Assembly: GCA_964547995.1 (NCBI GenBank)
Contig: CAZJRB010000004.1
Span: forward strand, 1 to 64,000
Length of the DNA stretch: 64,000 nucleotides
Source of the DNA: CAZJRB01 sp964547995
GTDB lineage: Bacteria > Planctomycetota > Planctomycetia > Pirellulales > Thermoguttaceae
Direction of reading: 5' to 3'
Shown: positions 1 to 8,661 of the stretch, one piece after another
Layout: every line of letters starts with the position of its first letter
Position numbering within the stretch: position 1 is the first letter of the stretch
Position numbers and translations under genes: made by a program
The notes under the pieces: generated by a model
The model's input: only the letters and a program-made list of their open reading frames with translations
Told to the model about the DNA's origin: nothing
The model's database searches: none

Positions 1-230
1 GGCCACCTTGACCTTGGCCGCCTTGCCCACCCTTACCTTGGCCGTGCCCGCCCTGGCCGCCCTGGCCTTTGCCGGNNNNNNNNNNNNNNNNNNNNNNNNN
101 NNNNNNNNNNNNNNNNNNNNNNNNNNNNNNNNNNNNNNNNNNNNNNNNNNNNNNNNNNNNNNNNNNNNNNNNNNNGGCCACCTTGACCTTGGCCGCCTTG
201 CCCACCCTTACCTTGGCCGTGCCCGCCCTG
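1..230. repeat. Tandem Gly-rich coding repeat on both sides of the gap
   Basis: Bases 1-55 and 176-230 are identical. On the minus strand each encodes QGGHGQGKGGQGGQGQG-like peptide. The true copy number is hidden by the gap. Confidence 0.85.
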
Positions 231-803
231 ACCGGCATCGTGTTTCCCTGCCCATTTTTCCTGGTGTCGTTCGCGGTTCGCGCGGAGTCGTTCCAACGAA
301 TTGTGCCGCCCTCGCTGCGAGACCTCAATCGCCCGCCGGAGCCCTTCGCGCGCTGCTTCGGGGGCATTGCCCATGACCCGCTGGAGCACCTGCTCATGTT
401 GTTGCAGTCTATTCAAATGTCCCTGGATTGCGTTTTCGAGACCTTGCGCGCCCCCTTGCTGTGCCTGGGTAGTGTTTGCAAGGACGCCTTGTTCGGCAAC
501 CCTGGCGAACTGCCCGGCAAGTTGTCCCGCACGATCATACCGTCCTTGAGCGGCCTGTTCTGCGGCGGCTGCCGCCAATCGGCCTGCAATCGCTTCGAAG
601 TGCCCCGCCCTCCTCATGGGATCGTTCTCTCTGCCGATCGCGAGCCCGTGGTTTACCAGGGCATCGACAACGTTTCCTTGTGTTGCGGTTCGTGCTTTCT
701 GGGCACTTCCCCGGGCATGCCCCTGGGCAAAGCTGATCTGCGTCGCCCACATCATGCCCAGGCCCGCCAGAAGGGCCACGCCGGTCTTGGGTATGCGGTA
801 CAT
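1..803 (-). CDS. Secreted Gly/Gln/His/Lys-rich repeat protein, 3' end missing
   Basis: The ATG at 803 follows an AAAGGAG ribosome binding site. The first ~27 residues form a signal peptide (basic start, hydrophobic ALLAGLGMMWATQ core, probable cleavage after SFA). Residues ~45-185 are Ala/Gln/Arg-rich and look helical, with repeated AxxxLxxAAxEQAAQG patterns. The tail is a low-complexity run of GHGQGKGGQGGQGQGG-type repeats which enters the run of N at 76-175. The 75 bases left of the gap encode the same repeat, but only in another frame than the one a 100-base gap would give, so the protein very likely continues beyond position 1 and the gap length is a placeholder. No family recognised; an extracellular or envelope role is inferred from the signal peptide only. 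Confidence 0.6.
76..175. other. Assembly gap (100 N)
   Basis: There are exactly 100 N, the customary size for a gap of unknown length. It is flanked by two identical 55-base blocks, so the assembly most likely broke in a tandem repeat inside the coding sequence. Confidence 0.97.
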
Positions 804-861
804 TTGTCGCTCCTTTGGTATAGAGTATTGTGTCAGGGATACTTATGTTTTCCAGGTTACT

Positions 862-2244
862 TTAGTTCGTCAGCAGCGATTCGGCCGTGGTGCGGCACCG
901 GTTCGACAGCAGCCGTGCCTCGGCCAGCGACCCTTGCGGCGGACTGCCTCCTCGCGCGAAAAGGATTTCCAGGATCCGGCAATCCGACTGAAGGCTGCCG
1001 GCCACTCCGCTGAGCCTTCCGTGCTCGTCGGCCAACTGGATTACCGCCAGCCTGGGCAAAACACCCTCCTGGATGAGTTGAACGTAGTTGCCCAGAAACT
1101 GGCCCGTCATTGCGTCATCCGGATCGGCCTGTGCCACGTTTGCCAGCAAGGTCGACGCCATCTGTTGATAGATCCACATCTGCTCCGTGGCGTCGTCGGT
1201 TTGCGACAAGGCCAGCGTGAGTTCGAGAAGTCGGTCGGCCACCGCCGATTCCCCTTGCGTTGCCGTTGCGCGTCCGGCGCCCGGTTCCGGCACGTCCGGT
1301 AGCGAAGCGATCGGCTCGCCGGCAGGCGCACGGGGCGTCTCAAGTGACGCGTCACCCGACGGCAAAGAGGGCGTTCCCGGTTCCTCGATCAGATCACCGA
1401 GCAACCGCGGAGACTCCGGCGGCGACCCCGGCGAAGTCCTCGCCAAAGAATCCCCCGGTGAAGACACCGGCAACGGCCCCGGCAACGGCCCCGGCGCTGG
1501 GGGTCGCGATGCTTCGTCGCGTGATCCGACGTCCGGCGCCGTAGCCGCCTGCTGATCTTCCGATGGATTGGGGCCCGAAGTAACCGCCAAGTAGGCCCCG
1601 GTAATCACCAGGAGAACGGCAGCGGCTATCGCAAAACCGGCCAGAACCGCCCGGTTCAGCTTTTCCTTATTGGTGTTGGACGATCGCACGGAAGAAACTC
1701 CTTTCTTGGAACCGCTCTGGGGCAACAAACTCGGCGGCGCAGCAGCGACCGCACCCGTTCGGCCGGTTCGCACAGCCCCTGCTTGCATTTTAAGCCGCAA
1801 CTCCCGATCGTATTCCGCTTTTTGTTCGCTGTTTAGCAGGCATACCTTGGCGGCCGCGACTTCGTTGAGCAGCCGTTGCGAATCCCGGCTGTGCTTACCC
1901 GACTGGAAATTGCGCAGGTGAGCCATCCGCTGGTCGGCGGCGTTGCCGATCACCGTCGGGTCGTCCTCAAAGGCCTCGATTCCCAGCAGGCGATAATGGT
2001 TCGGCGGCTGGTCTTTCAGCTGGATGCCGAGCCACTGGTGATACGGGTCGAAGAGAATGTTCTCTGCCTGGCTGGTAGAGCGGGCCCATTCGGAAAGGAT
2101 CGTTTCCTCGCGGGCGAGTATCAGCAACTGGTCGCAGAGCCCCGGCTCGGCATTCAGTCGTGCCCGCAGCGCCGCGACCTGGTCCGCCGGCAGTTCGCCG
2201 CCCAGGTAGGCCTGCAACAAATCTACATCGGACTTGGGGTTCAT
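862..2244 (-). CDS. Membrane-anchored anti-sigma-like partner of the ECF sigma factor
   Basis: This 460-residue protein starts at an ATG that overlaps the sigma factor stop codon (ATGA at 2244-2241) and has its own GGAGG, so the two are translationally coupled. The N-terminus (MNPKSDVDLLQAYLGGELPADQVAALRARL) resembles the short helical domain of anti-sigma factors but lacks the HxxxCxxC zinc motif. Residues ~65-145 carry the planctomycete motif YHQWLGI...PNHYRLLGI...LLNEVAAAKVCLLNSEQKAEYD, which is J-domain-like in spacing but has no HPD. One membrane helix follows at ~205-230, then a Pro/Ser-rich linker and a helical C-terminal domain outside the membrane. A role in controlling the sigma factor is inferred from gene order and topology. 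The longer frame upstream only shadows the sigma gene. Confidence 0.7.
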   Translation of the reverse strand: MNPKSDVDLLQAYLGGELPADQVAALRARLNAEPGLCDQLLILAREETILSEWARSTSQAENILFDPYHQWLGIQLKDQPPNHYRLLGIEAFEDDPTVIGNAADQRMAHLRNFQSGKHSRDSQRLLNEVAAAKVCLLNSEQKAEYDRELRLKMQAGAVRTGRTGAVAAAPPSLLPQSGSKKGVSSVRSSNTNKEKLNRAVLAGFAIAAAVLLVITGAYLAVTSGPNPSEDQQAATAPDVGSRDEASRPPAPGPLPGPLPVSSPGDSLARTSPGSPPESPRLLGDLIEEPGTPSLPSGDASLETPRAPAGEPIASLPDVPEPGAGRATATQGESAVADRLLELTLALSQTDDATEQMWIYQQMASTLLANVAQADPDDAMTGQFLGNYVQLIQEGVLPRLAVIQLADEHGRLSGVAGSLQSDCRILEILFARGGSPPQGSLAEARLLSNRCRTTAESLLTN

Positions 2245-2816
2245 CGCATTTCCTCCACGCTCAAACGGCGGTTGACACACTCGCGCAAAACCATTTTGAT
2301 TCGTTTGATCAATGAGTAGGTAGCCGACACACTCCGGTTGATCTTGCCGGCCAGGTCCGCCACGTCCGACACCGACCCGTCGTACCGCATCGCGATCACC
2401 TGCCGGTTCTTGTCGGGCATCTTCTCGAGGCACGCCAGCAGCGCGGCACGGTGGGCCGACGCGGGCCGGGCACGTTCCAGCCGGTCGGCCGCCTCCACCA
2501 ACCGTGCGGCCACTTTCGGATCGACCGGCACCTCGCGCTTCAAGCGGCGAAAATGGGCGAGCATCCGGCGCCGCGCGATCTCCCGGGCCCACGGCAGAAA
2601 TCCCGATTCGTCACGCAGTTCCCCCATCGATTCGATGATCGCCACCGACACATTTTGCAGAATGTCCTCAGCGTCGGCATGGTTGCGGACACAGGCTAAA
2701 ATAAAACTGTAAAGCGCAGTCCGATGCTGCATCAGCAATTTGGCAATCTGGGCCTGACGCTGCGATTCGCCGGACACGCGTTTGATCTCCACTGGCCGCA
2801 ACCGGTTTCTATCCAT
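2241..2816 (-). CDS. ECF RNA polymerase sigma factor, Rhodopirellula/Verrucomicrobium type
   Basis: The 191-residue protein has sigma-70 region 2 (LYSFILACVRNHADAEDILQ with the DAEDILQ core at ~47-53), then FLPWAREIARRRMLAHFRR, and region 4 with an HTH (VIAMRYDGSVSDVADLAGKINRSVSATYSLIKRIK). It would direct RNA polymerase to a stress or envelope regulon. The stop overlaps the start of the membrane-anchored partner gene, which fits a sigma/anti-sigma operon. The family call is firm; the target genes cannot be told from the sequence. Confidence 0.9.
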   Translation of the reverse strand: MDRNRLRPVEIKRVSGESQRQAQIAKLLMQHRTALYSFILACVRNHADAEDILQNVSVAIIESMGELRDESGFLPWAREIARRRMLAHFRRLKREVPVDPKVAARLVEAADRLERARPASAHRAALLACLEKMPDKNRQVIAMRYDGSVSDVADLAGKINRSVSATYSLIKRIKMVLRECVNRRLSVEEMR

Positions 2817-3002
2817 CCATACTAATACAGGTCTGGCGTACCGCTAATTGGGCAAGAATTCTCGAGCAATTTCCGCCCCCACATCCTAATCCATTTGCGC
2901 CAAAGGCTTTACGATCTGGCGTTGGGCTCGCGTTTCGGGGGGACGGAAATCCTAAAGGCTCCCCCCCGGCGGCACGGGAAAAGTTGGCCCGCCTATTCTT
3001 TG

Positions 3003-4340
3003 TCACAGAATAAACTTGCTCAGATCTTCGTCCTCAGAGACCGCTGTCAGCCGCTCGCGGACGTACGCTGCGTTGATTTCGACCCGGCCCATCTTCATGT
3101 CGGGGGCCTCGAAACTCAACTCCTCGAGCATTCGTTCCATGATGGTGTAGAGCCGCCGCGCGCCGATGTTCTGCGTTGTCTGGTTCACACTGAACGCGAA
3201 ATCGGCCAAGGCCTCGATTGCGTCATTCTTAAAGGCCAGTTTCACGCCTTCGGTTTCGAGCAGGGCCTTGTACTGCTTTGTTAGCGCCCCTTTCGGCTCG
3301 GTCAGAATCCGCACGAAATCGTCCTTCGTCAAATCGTTGAGTTCGACGCGGATCGGAAAACGGCCCTGCAACTCGGGCATGAGGTCGCTCGGCCTGTTGC
3401 GGTGGAACGCGCCGGCGGCGATGAACAGAACGTGATCGGTCTTGACGTACCCGTATCGGGTCTGCACGGTGGTTCCCTCGACGATCGGCAACAGGTCGCG
3501 TTGCACGCCCTCTCGCGAGACGTCGGCCCCGTGCGTCTTCTCGCTGGCCACAACCTTGTCCATCTCGTCGATGAAGATCAAGCCCGTGTTTTCGGCCAGC
3601 TCGATCGCCTTGGCATGGATTTTCTCCTGGTTGATCAGGGCTTCACATTCCTGCTCGAAGAGCACCTCGCGGGCCTCCTTGACCGTCATCTCGCGCCGCT
3701 TGGTATTCCTCGGCAGGATTTTCTCGAACATGCCCTGCAAGTCGACGTCCATCTGTTCCATGCCCATGCTGCTGAACATCATTGGGGTCGCTTTCTGCTC
3801 CGTCTGCACTTCAACGCGGCGGTTGTCCATCTCGCCCGACGCGAGCATCGCCCGCATCTTTTCCCGGGTCCGTTCGTAGCGATCGGGCGACTCGGGACTG
3901 TCGGGCGAGGCGTCGAAGGCGGGCGGCGTCGGCGCGAGCAAATCCAACAGCCGCTCCTCCACCCGGCGGCGGGCCTCCGGCTCCACCTCGCTTCGCTCCC
4001 GCTCCCGGACCAGCGAAATCGCGTTCTCGACCAACTCGCGAATCATGCTCTCGACGTCGCGGCCGTAGTAACCCACCTCGGTGTACTTGCTGGCCTCCAC
4101 CTTGATGAACGGGGCGCCGGTGAGATTTGCCAGCCGGCGGGCGATCTCCGTCTTGCCCACGCCGGTCGGACCGATCATCAGGATATTTTTCGGTGCGACC
4201 TCCTCGCGTATCTCACCCGTGAGCTGCTGGCGTCGCCAGCGGTTGCGGATGGCGATGGCCACTGCCCGTTTGGCGTCATCCTGCCCGATGATGTGCCGTC
4301 CCAATTCCTCGACGATTTTCCGAGGCGTCAAGTCTCGCAC
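3003..4340 (-). CDS. hslU: ATP-dependent protease ATPase subunit HslU
   Basis: AAA+ unfoldase that feeds proteins into the HslV peptidase in the cytoplasm. 445 residues, normal length. N-terminal TPRKIVEELGRHIIGQDDAKRAVAIAIRNRWRR, Walker A GPTGVGKT (~58), the inserted I-domain at roughly 110-240, Walker B GLIFIDEMDK, the sensor region RFPIRVEL and a C-terminal DLSKFIL tail that would dock into HslV. The start is a GTG at 4340 inside the end of hslV (13-bp overlap), preceded by GGAGG within the hslV coding sequence, so the pair is translationally coupled. Confidence 0.97.
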   Translation of the reverse strand: MRDLTPRKIVEELGRHIIGQDDAKRAVAIAIRNRWRRQQLTGEIREEVAPKNILMIGPTGVGKTEIARRLANLTGAPFIKVEASKYTEVGYYGRDVESMIRELVENAISLVRERERSEVEPEARRRVEERLLDLLAPTPPAFDASPDSPESPDRYERTREKMRAMLASGEMDNRRVEVQTEQKATPMMFSSMGMEQMDVDLQGMFEKILPRNTKRREMTVKEAREVLFEQECEALINQEKIHAKAIELAENTGLIFIDEMDKVVASEKTHGADVSREGVQRDLLPIVEGTTVQTRYGYVKTDHVLFIAAGAFHRNRPSDLMPELQGRFPIRVELNDLTKDDFVRILTEPKGALTKQYKALLETEGVKLAFKNDAIEALADFAFSVNQTTQNIGARRLYTIMERMLEELSFEAPDMKMGRVEINAAYVRERLTAVSEDEDLSKFIL

Positions 4341-4870
4341 GCCATTTCCTCCACCACAATATTCGTGTTCGTATACACGTCGATGCCGGCGGCGATCTTC
4401 AGCGCGGTGTCGACAATCTCGGCCGCCCCCATGTCCGAATGGGCAATCAACGCCCGGGCCGCCGCCACGGCGTAGTTCCCACCTGAACCGATCCCCACCA
4501 CGCCGTCGCTCGGTTGGATCACGTCGCCGTTACCGGTAACAAGCAGGGTGTGCTCGGCATCGACTACCGCCAGCAGGGCCTCCAAACGCCGCAAAACCCG
4601 ATCCGTCCGCCACTCCTTGGCCAACTCGGTCGCCGCGCGGGGAACGTTCGAAGGATAATCTTTCAGCTTTGCTTCGAAACGCTCCAGCAGGGCGAAGGCA
4701 TCGGCGCTGGCCCCGGCAAATCCCGTAATGACTTTGCCGTCCATCAACCGGCGAATCTTCACCGAGTCGGCCTTCATAATCGAATCGCCCACAGTCACTT
4801 GCCCATCCCCGCCAATGGCCACAACTCCCCCGTGACGGACTGAGAGAATCGTTGTTGAACGTGTTTTCAT
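4328..4870 (-). CDS. hslV: ATP-dependent protease subunit HslV
   Basis: Proteasome-like threonine peptidase that forms the core of the HslUV (ClpYQ) protease. The ATG at 4870 gives a 180-residue protein starting MKTRSTTILSVRHGG; the Thr-Thr-Ile-Leu-Ser-Val-Arg block marks the catalytic N-terminal threonine exposed after removal of a short propeptide. Other hallmarks are GDGQVTVGDSIMKADSVKIRRL and GFAGASADAFALLERFE, plus VGIGSGGNYAVAAARAL. An in-frame extension to 5029 has no family similarity and was not used. It overlaps hslU by 13 bp. Confidence 0.96.
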   Translation of the reverse strand: MKTRSTTILSVRHGGVVAIGGDGQVTVGDSIMKADSVKIRRLMDGKVITGFAGASADAFALLERFEAKLKDYPSNVPRAATELAKEWRTDRVLRRLEALLAVVDAEHTLLVTGNGDVIQPSDGVVGIGSGGNYAVAAARALIAHSDMGAAEIVDTALKIAAGIDVYTNTNIVVEEMACET

Positions 4871-5300
4871 CGGTCTTCCCACACAAACGTTTGCACGGCC
4901 CGACCCACTCGACTCCTGGAACCGGGATGTCGCTTCTTCGGAACTAATATGGCGGAAATTGCATCCAAGCACCAGCCCGGAGTCTCGCCACAAGCAAGTG
5001 CAAGTATTGGCGGTAATCCAGACAACCATCGGCTCTCCGTGAGGACCGCCGAACCACCCGCAAGTGGTGGTTTTTGCCCGATATCGGAGGATTTTTTTGC
5101 CTAAATTGCCAGGATGGTGGTGAAAACGGTTGCACAGGTGGATCGCGCAGATTAGTGTAGGTGTTTAGGTTGTTCAAGCAAAAGCCCCCTCGCTGACTGA
5201 AACAGTGAGGAAGTTCGGGTAGAAGTCACACGAGTTTCACACACCTTTGAGTTGGTTTCACAGTACTTTCCTTTACTGGAAAAATGGGAGGATGTTCGAC
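4871..5300. other. Divergent intergenic region hslV / SHD1 repeat protein
   Basis: This 430-bp gap should hold promoters for both flanking genes. Bases 5189-5211 form a small hairpin (CCTCGCTG / CAGTGAGG arms, one G-T pair). GGGAGG at 5286-5291 is the ribosome binding site for the ATG at 5301. No coding potential was recognised. Confidence 0.5.
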
Positions 5301-6392
5301 ATGGGAAAACGATTAGGAATGATGTGTACGATCGTCGTTGCGACACTATTCGTCGTGAGCGATTCGGTCTGGGCGGCCAGATTCATGGACGGCTACTTCG
5401 GCCGTTGCCGTCGGTGTTGTGTGCCTTGTTGCGAACCTTGCCAGCCGCTGCCGACATGTTGTGGTGCGGTGAAGTGCTGCGACGCCGTTGGAGCAGCGGT
5501 TCAGGGTGACGAAGCGACTGCCGGAATCGAGGCCCCGGAAGAAATGCCCCCCGTACCGTTGGAAGAGCCCCCGGTAGCACCTGCCGAGGAACCTGCTGCC
5601 ACTGAGCCCGTGGAGGAGCCCGCCGAACCGGCGGAAGAGCCCGCCGAACCGGCGGAAGAGCCCGCCGAACCGGCGGAAGAGCCCGCCGAACCGGCGGAAG
5701 AGCCCGCCGAGCCCGCCGAACCGGCGGAAGAGCCCGCCGAACCGGCAGAGGAACCCGCCGAGGAACCCGCCGAACCGGCGGAGGAGCCCGCCGAACCGGC
5801 AGAGGAACCCGCCGAGGAACCCGCAGAGCCGATGGAAGCACCTGCCGAGCCTGCCCCGGCCGAGCCTGCTCCGGCCGAGCCTGCTCCGGCCGAGCCTGCT
5901 CCGGCCGAGCCTGCTCCAGCGGAAGAGCCCGCTCCGGCGGAAGAACCCGCTCCGGCGGAAAAGCCAGCGGACGATCCGTTCGGTCCCCCGGCTCCCGCCG
6001 AGGCTCCCGCGGCCCCCGCTGCTCCCGCCGAGGCCGCACCGGCTCCCCCTGCTCCTGCTGAAGCTGCCCCGGCGGAGGGTGGTGCCGACGATCCGTTCGG
6101 TCCTCCGGCTGCCCCGGCTGCCAAGCCTGCCGCTCCGGCGGCCAAGCCTGCCGCTCCAGCGGCCCCGGCTGCCGACGATCCCTTCGGCCAAAACCTCCAC
6201 AAGATGCGGACTTGGACCGACCTGACGGGCAAGTACCGGATCGAGGCGAAGTTCGTCAGCGTGGTCGATGGGAACATCGTGCGTTTGCAGAAGCCCAACG
6301 GCCGGTACTTCCGGATCAGGCTGAACCTGCTTTGCACGGGCGACCAGGCGATGGTTGTTCGGCACATGGAGATGATCGCCCTGGCATTCTAG
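5301..6392 (+). CDS. Secreted Cys-rich, Glu-Pro-Ala repeat protein with C-terminal SHD1 domain
   Basis: 363 residues when started at the ATG at 5301, 9 bases after GGGAGG. A signal peptide (MGKRLGMMCTIVVATLFVV) is followed by a cluster of ten cysteines within about 25 residues (CRRCCVPCCEPC...CC...CC). The middle ~220 residues are almost only E, P and A: first EEPAEPA units, then PAPAE units, then Ala/Pro-rich ADDPFGPPA units. The last ~60 residues (RTWTDLTGKYRIEAKFV-VVDGN-VRLQKPNGR-FRIRL) match the SHD1 domain common in planctomycete secreted proteins. The repeat would be an extended, negatively charged spacer. A cell-surface or matrix role is inferred. Confidence 0.75.
   Translation: MGKRLGMMCTIVVATLFVVSDSVWAARFMDGYFGRCRRCCVPCCEPCQPLPTCCGAVKCCDAVGAAVQGDEATAGIEAPEEMPPVPLEEPPVAPAEEPAATEPVEEPAEPAEEPAEPAEEPAEPAEEPAEPAEEPAEPAEPAEEPAEPAEEPAEEPAEPAEEPAEPAEEPAEEPAEPMEAPAEPAPAEPAPAEPAPAEPAPAEPAPAEEPAPAEEPAPAEKPADDPFGPPAPAEAPAAPAAPAEAAPAPPAPAEAAPAEGGADDPFGPPAAPAAKPAAPAAKPAAPAAPAADDPFGQNLHKMRTWTDLTGKYRIEAKFVSVVDGNIVRLQKPNGRYFRIRLNLLCTGDQAMVVRHMEMIALAF
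5613..5945 (+). repeat. In-frame 21-bp and 15-bp tandem coding repeats
   Basis: The unit GAGCCCGCCGAACCGGCGGAA (encoding EPAEPAE) is repeated with small variations to about 5830, followed by GCTCCGGCCGAGCCT units encoding APAEP. Length variation between strains is likely. Confidence 0.85.
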
Positions 6393-6438
6393 GGCGCGAC
6401 GGTCGAATACTACGAAAGCCAACTCGCAAAGAGCCGGA

Positions 6439-6478
6439 GGCTCCGGCGCGGCGAAATCTCGCGCCGGAGCCTTCTTTC
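6439..6478 (+). terminator. Rho-independent terminator after the SHD1 protein gene
   Basis: A perfect 12-bp stem (GGCTCCGGCGCG at 6439-6450, its complement at 6460-6471) with a 9-base loop is followed by TTCTTTCT. It lies 46 bp after the stop codon. Confidence 0.85.
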
Positions 6479-6588
6479 TGCGCCCTGCCTGCACGAAAGT
6501 CATTGACGCCCAAGGGCTTCATCGCGAGAATCACGTATCTCGGAAGCGTGCGAACCGTGCAAACAGGGTGCAATCGCGCACATAACGT

Positions 6589-8034
6589 ATGTCCGACAAC
6601 ATCGATCCACAACCCGGCAGCAAAAAATACCGCGACCGCCGACAGAATGCCCTGCGGTTCCTCTTCGGCAGGATCGACTACGAGCGAATGACCGCTGTGC
6701 CTTATCGCAAGCGGGAGTTCAAGCTCGATCGGATGTGGGAACTGGCGTACCGGCTCGGCAATCCACACCAAGACATCCCGGTTGTCCACATTGCGGGCAC
6801 GAAGGGAAAGGGTTCCGTGGCGATCATGGCTGCCCGGGTGCTGTCCGCGGCCGGGTATCGAACCGGGCTGTTCACTTCGCCGCACCTTGAGCGGGTCGAA
6901 GAGCGCGTGACGATCGATGGCCGGGAATGCCCCGGCGGCGAATTCGCCGAGTTGATCGAACGGATTCGGCCCGTAGTCGAGGCGATGGACCGCGAGGCGG
7001 CTGCCGCCGGCGACGATGAGATCGGACCGACCTATTTCGAAGTCGCCACCGCTGTTGCACTCTTGTACTTCAAACAACACGACGTCGACTTGGCGGTGCT
7101 GGAAGTGGGACTCGGCGGACGCCTCGATTCGACCAACGTCTGCACGCCCAGCGTGTCGGTCATCACCAGCATCAGCTTCGATCACACCAAGCAACTGGGC
7201 AACACGCTCGACTCGATCGCCCGGGAAAAGGCAGGTATCGTCAAGCCGGGCGTGCCGGTCATAAGCGGCGTGGTACAAGAGGAACCCCGGGAAGCCATAC
7301 GCGAAATCTGCCGCGGCCGGGGCTCCCGGCTCGTCGAGCTGGATGTCGATTTCCGGTTCGACTATCAACCCCCGCGACGATTGGAACAAGGGCCCATGAC
7401 GGGAAAGCTCGGCTACCGGTCCGCCACGTCTTATGCCGATCTCGAGTTGGGCATGCTCGGCCGTCACCAGGCGGCCAACGCCGCCGTGGCCCTGGCGGCC
7501 CTTGAGGAACTCCGGCGGGACGGCTGGAACATCCCAGAGGCGGCGATTCGCAGAGGGCTGGCCGAAGCCGTAGCGCCGGCCAGGGCGGAAGTCATCGGCC
7601 GGCGCCCGGCGATCGTGTTGGATGCGGCCCACAACCTCGCATCGGTCGATGCCTTGCTGGCGACGCTCGACGAGAGCTTTTCGCCCTCACGGCGGCTGCT
7701 GATCTTTGCCGCCACGCAGGAGAAGGACCTCCGCGGCATGGTCCTCCGGGTGATGGAGCGGTTCGACCGCGTCGTCTTCACCCGCTACACGAGCAATCCC
7801 CGGTCGGCGCCGCCGGAAGAGTTGGCCGCGTTGGCCGAGGAACTGACAGGGCGGGTGCCGAGCGTCTGCGCCGAGCCGTCGGATGCCTGGAGCGAGATCT
7901 CGCGATTGGCCGAGCCGGCCGATCTGATCTGCGTCACCGGCTCACTTTTCCTCGCGGCCGAGATGCGCCGCATGATTGCCGATCGACCCCTGTTGAAACA
8001 CCCCGAGGGGACCGGTCAATGCAATCATCAATGA
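6589..8034 (+). CDS. folC: Bifunctional folylpolyglutamate synthase / dihydrofolate synthase
   Basis: ATP-dependent ligase that adds glutamate to dihydropteroate or folates. 481 residues. The Mur-ligase P-loop is VVHIAGTKGKGSVAIMAARVL (~68-80), then GLFTSPHLERVEERVTIDG, AVLEVGLGGRLDSTNV and SFDHTKQLGNTLDSIAREKAGI, all standard FolC signatures; the C-terminal domain has VLDAAHN. No clear ribosome binding site precedes the ATG. About 35 residues lie before the first recognised FolC block, which is slightly long but common in planctomycetes. Confidence 0.93.
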   Translation: MSDNIDPQPGSKKYRDRRQNALRFLFGRIDYERMTAVPYRKREFKLDRMWELAYRLGNPHQDIPVVHIAGTKGKGSVAIMAARVLSAAGYRTGLFTSPHLERVEERVTIDGRECPGGEFAELIERIRPVVEAMDREAAAAGDDEIGPTYFEVATAVALLYFKQHDVDLAVLEVGLGGRLDSTNVCTPSVSVITSISFDHTKQLGNTLDSIAREKAGIVKPGVPVISGVVQEEPREAIREICRGRGSRLVELDVDFRFDYQPPRRLEQGPMTGKLGYRSATSYADLELGMLGRHQAANAAVALAALEELRRDGWNIPEAAIRRGLAEAVAPARAEVIGRRPAIVLDAAHNLASVDALLATLDESFSPSRRLLIFAATQEKDLRGMVLRVMERFDRVVFTRYTSNPRSAPPEELAALAEELTGRVPSVCAEPSDAWSEISRLAEPADLICVTGSLFLAAEMRRMIADRPLLKHPEGTGQCNHQ

Positions 8035-8120
8035 GTTCCGTTTGAAAAACGAGAAGCTACGGGTAAGATGAAAAGAGGTTGTGTGAGACCACAAGAAAAA
8101 ACCATTCAGGAGGATAACAC

Positions 8121-8603
8121 ATGTTCAATCGCCGTTTACTCGCGATCAGTTTGTTGACGGTTTCCGCGATGCTCGCCGCCGGCCAAACTGCGCCGGGACA
8201 AGACGCGGCGGCGGAGACCGATCCGGTCGTCGTTGCGCTACACGACCGCGCAACCCGGTTTCTCGAAGGCGTTTCGATGGGCGAGGCCCGAACAGCCTAT
8301 CCGAAACTGCTGGCGGGCAGCCCACTCCTCAAACAGACCGATGCCATTAAGGAACTCGTCCAGCAGACCGACGAATTAGGAACCAAGTACGGCCGCTCCT
8401 GGGCGTTCGAGAGAATTTCGGCCAAGCGGGCGGGCAAAGACCTGGTCCTGATGAAGTATCTCTACAAGTGCGAGAGCTTCCCGGTCGTCTGGTACTTCAC
8501 CTTCTACCGCACACCCGCCACGGGAGAAACCGGCACCGAAAACGGCACGTGGCGTGTGGTGATCGTCCGATTCGACACCCAATTGGAATTGCTCGGGCTC
8601 TAA
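8121..8603 (+). CDS. Secreted protein of unknown function
   Basis: 160 residues preceded by AGGAGG. An N-terminal signal peptide (LLAISLLTVSAMLAAGQ) is followed by a compact domain with helical first half (VVALHDRATRFLEGVSMGEARTAYPKLLAGSPLLKQTD) and a beta-rich second half (LVLMKYLYKCESFPVVWYFTFYRTP...WRVVIVRFDTQLELLGL). The pattern resembles small alpha/beta cone-like domains found in planctomycete secreted proteins, but no named family is claimed. Confidence 0.75.
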   Translation: MFNRRLLAISLLTVSAMLAAGQTAPGQDAAAETDPVVVALHDRATRFLEGVSMGEARTAYPKLLAGSPLLKQTDAIKELVQQTDELGTKYGRSWAFERISAKRAGKDLVLMKYLYKCESFPVVWYFTFYRTPATGETGTENGTWRVVIVRFDTQLELLGL

Positions 8604-8661
8604 GGATTGGCCGATCAACGACTTCCCGGTTTCGTTCTTCAATATGGGGTGCTGCGGCACG

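Noticed and set aside
2809..3006. 65-codon minus-strand frame between the sigma factor and hslU
   Set aside because: It has no ribosome binding site, signal or recognisable pattern, and it overlaps the hslU end region by shadow sequence.
4328..5029. Longer HslV starting at 5029
   Set aside because: The extra 53 residues have no HslV similarity and would bury the catalytic N-terminal threonine.
5346..6503. Large minus-strand frame opposite the Glu-Pro-Ala repeat gene
   Set aside because: It is a shadow frame created by the repeat; the plus strand has the signal peptide, ribosome binding site, SHD1 domain and terminator.
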